Of a DNA stretch of 64,000 bases, positions 61,642 through 64,000 are shown piece after piece. Made by a program: the position numbers and the translations under genes. The notes under the pieces were generated by a model, which worked only from the letters and a program-made list of their open reading frames with translations, was not told the DNA's origin and made no database searches. Every line of letters starts with the position of its first letter. Positions within the stretch are counted from its first letter, which is position 1. Source of the stretch: Morella rubra (lineage: Eukaryota > Streptophyta > Magnoliopsida > Fagales > Myricaceae); assembly GCA_003952965.2 (NCBI GenBank), contig CM025854.1, positions 535,331 through 599,330 on the forward strand. The letters run 5' to 3'.

Positions 61642-62754
61642 GACTAAGAGAACGACAGAGTCGCAAACAAGCAGAGAGAGAGACAGAATGAGAGATAAGA
61701 GTTGCAGAATCTTTTCCCCGAGAGTTCGGAGTACGAAAATTTCCAGCAAAAACAACCCACTTCAAACTTTTTAACTTACGCGTACTTTCTCACAAATCTC
61801 AGTAAATCTACTCCAAAACTTTTAACTTACGTATACTTTTTCCACAAATCTCAATGAATATCTGAAGAGTCCTAAAATTTCGAGAATATGCAAACGAACA
61901 CCCCTATTTCTGTTCCGTCCTTCCATCTGCCTTCTGTCGTTCCCTTGCCTTCGGTCTAGCTGAGGAGGCAGGAGGATCGTGGAGACAGTGTCAGATTTGT
62001 CCACGTAGCTTAATGCGGTGGACTCTCGTTCCAGTAATTTTACTTTTCCTGGGAACTCTCATATTCGGTACAGTAGTGGATTGAGGCCCAGAAGATGACG
62101 ATGATGGGAACAATGGACATTATGCTACAAGGGAAAAATGTGAACATTCCTTCCTGGCTGTATGCATGTTTTTACCTTGAAGAAGCTAACCAAGAAAACA
62201 AACATCTCTATTCTAATACTCATCATTGATTTCCCTTTCTTTGTGGTCCTTGATCTCTTTGGTAGAAGTTGCTGACTTCATGGTAATGCACCATAAAAAC
62301 CAGACTGCAATTGTGGAAACGCCCCCTGGGACCAAGTTTAGTTCCCTTCAAAATGCTTTAAACGAATAAAAAAAAGAAGAGAGAACAACAGCATTCTAGC
62401 CATTTTTTGCCGTAAGAGAATTGCTTCTCGGTTTTCCACTAAAGAGAGAGCTTCAAGGAAAATTGCTAGGATACATACAGTAAAGACGCATTAACATATG
62501 AAGCTTCACTTTACAATTTTCCCGTAACTCTTGCATGCTTTCTTTATATCCGCACTTAGTTTTAGTAATACGAACATTTCACTAGCATTTTTGAGAAAAT
62601 ACAACTACTGAAACCACTACACTTTTTGAGGAGCCGGAACAGAAGAAACATGCAGGACCACATGGTGCAAATGAACCCGCAACTTTGACCATTTCAATCG
62701 GAGCCCACTTCCAGTTGGAGGAGGAAGGGTGTTAAGAACATTCTAAATTCTGAC
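61642..62754. other. Intergenic region between the two minus-strand genes
   Basis: The part nearest 61642 should hold the leader and promoter of the Tudor-like gene, with AG-rich minus-strand sequence near 61660-61700. The part nearest 62754 should hold the 3' untranslated region of the IGPS gene. No frame or repeat in it is supportable. Confidence 0.45.
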
Positions 62755-64000
62755 TCATAATGAAATATCTTGGCCAAAAAGTCCACTTATTCCCTTCCCA
62801 GGGTCACTCTGTTTCACAATTGATTCTCCAACCAAGACCTGTAGACAAACAATACCGTGTTTCAGCTAATATACATGTAATAGTCGCACCAGTAAGGCAA
62901 ACAAAGTCAAACATGCATGGACAAAGAAAGCATACTGCTCTAACACCAGCTTCTTTTACAAAAGCGATATCATCCGGAGTAAATAACCCAGATTCCCCAA
63001 CGACCTGAATAATCCCAATTCCAAAACAAAAAACAAAACCGTCAAACAACAGAAAGATTCCAAGTAAACAAATACAAAAAGCAAAACCCATCTCAGTTCA
63101 CATGAATGGTAAATGCAACACTTACAATTATGTCTTTTTCGCGGATCCTTTGACCACGCTCTCCTTCAAGAAGTTTTTTTGTATTACTTATATCAACCTC
63201 AAATGTCTCTGCAGAAAGGCAAAAGCTAAATAGTTATGCACGTAGGTTTCAATAAATTACCCCATATTTACCTATATTCTCAAGATTCTCATGGAACCAT
63301 GCAATTAACCAAACCTATAGTACATAAAACCCACTAGTGATTGCAGCTTGAATCTGAATCCCATGCTAATTCCCAAATACAGAAGTTGAGCTCCAGTGCG
63401 TGAACAGCCATACTAGGCAGTCACGCCAAAAGCAGTTAATAATTGAAATATAATTGATGCATATTTGGGTGTTGCATTTGAAGAGCAGGAAACTGGGTGA
63501 TGTGCTTTCTATTTAAAGAAGGAACAGGTAAGAAACCATATAATGGAAACTGATCAAGCTAAAAGTTCAAGTGTGTGGCTTTAAAGGAACATTCCTCCAA
63601 TTTGAGAAGCTAAAATTGGTGCAATTTCAAAATACTAGTCCTAGATTGACTTTCATTAAAGAAGAAGTATTTCAGATTGTCATATCCGGCGTATGGAAGG
63701 AAGAATTTTATAGATATGTCACCACAAATACTATTACAAAGTCTGACAATCAAAATGAAAACAGTGTTTAAGCCGATTTGCATAAGTTGGAATTTACCAA
63801 GATTGCGGTTGTTGATTCCAACGAGCTCGATCCCATCTATTCCAAGGACACGATCCAATTCTCTCTCATTATGCACCTAAGGATAAACAACAGTAGCATA
63901 TTCACCAATCCAATCTGTGAGTAAATAATTTACCTTTCTCATCTTTAACAAATTGATAAACGTCTAATACAACAAAGACAAAAATAAGATAGGAAAACTA
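62755..64000 (-). CDS. IGPS: Indole-3-glycerol-phosphate synthase, C-terminal exons (partial)
   Basis: Four exons on the minus strand join in frame with GT-AG junctions: 63876-63798, 63208-63126, 63004-62936 and 62838-62755 (stop TGA at 62757-62755). Earlier exons lie beyond the window end; 63877-64000 is intron. The protein reads VHNERELDRVLGIDGIELVG, then INNRNL, ETFEVDISNTKKLL, VVGESGLFTPDDIAFVKEAG and VLVGESIVKQSDPGKGISGL. INNRNL and the Glu-Ser of VGESGL are conserved active-site elements, and VLVGES forms the phosphate site near the end of the (beta-alpha)8 barrel. The enzyme closes CdRP to indole-3-glycerol phosphate, the step before tryptophan synthase alpha and a branch point to indole compounds. 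Plant forms act in plastids; the transit peptide is outside the window. All residues seen are intact, so the gene is probably functional. Confidence 0.93.

Overview
This is nuclear DNA of a flowering plant, most likely a eudicot and possibly woody. The evidence is intron-rich genes with plant protein signatures, a MIR530 precursor, and nested plant transposons of six kinds (Ty3/gypsy, Ty1/copia, LINE, MULE, hAT, CACTA). I cannot name the species. No bacterial-type operon, CRISPR array, tRNA or rRNA gene was seen. All statements rest on reading the sequence; no database was searched.

Layout. 1-4.9 kb is an anomalous stretch with no believable gene: homopolymer runs, abundant CpG, G/T-rich. 4.9-7.4 kb holds degraded repeats and a solo LTR (6204-6697) with a perfect 5-bp target duplication. 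7407-16722 is one giant palindrome: two head-to-head, 5'-truncated chromovirus-type Ty3/gypsy copies (left arm minus, right arm plus) around a 1.56-kb pyrimidine/purine-rich core. Both outer ends of the palindrome coincide with LTR termini. 17745-22079 is an intact-looking five-exon PHP-domain phosphoesterase gene (+), followed by an 84-bp tandem array. 24.5-28.4 kb holds a broken hAT transposase that abuts a broken mudrA gene (-). 29.7-30.3 kb holds a G-box cluster and the MIR530 hairpin (+). 33.8-36.3 kb holds a MITE and a SIRE-like copia LTR. 36777-46391 looks like a non-autonomous hAT element split by an 8.1-kb MULE (36954-45036) with a decayed mudrA. 47.2-51.1 kb holds a long-TIR element, a hAT BED-finger fragment and a hairpin. 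A CACTA end lies at 51109 and leads into a second anomalous, CpG-rich stretch to about 56 kb.

The right end carries two tandem genes on the minus strand. One encodes an uncharacterised Tudor/SAWADEE-like nuclear protein (56625-61641) with a LINE in one intron. The other is the 3' half of indole-3-glycerol-phosphate synthase, a plastid tryptophan-pathway enzyme, running off the window end.

The host genes are unrelated housekeeping or regulatory loci. Most of the window is transposon layering. The most unusual object is the LTR-to-LTR palindrome.
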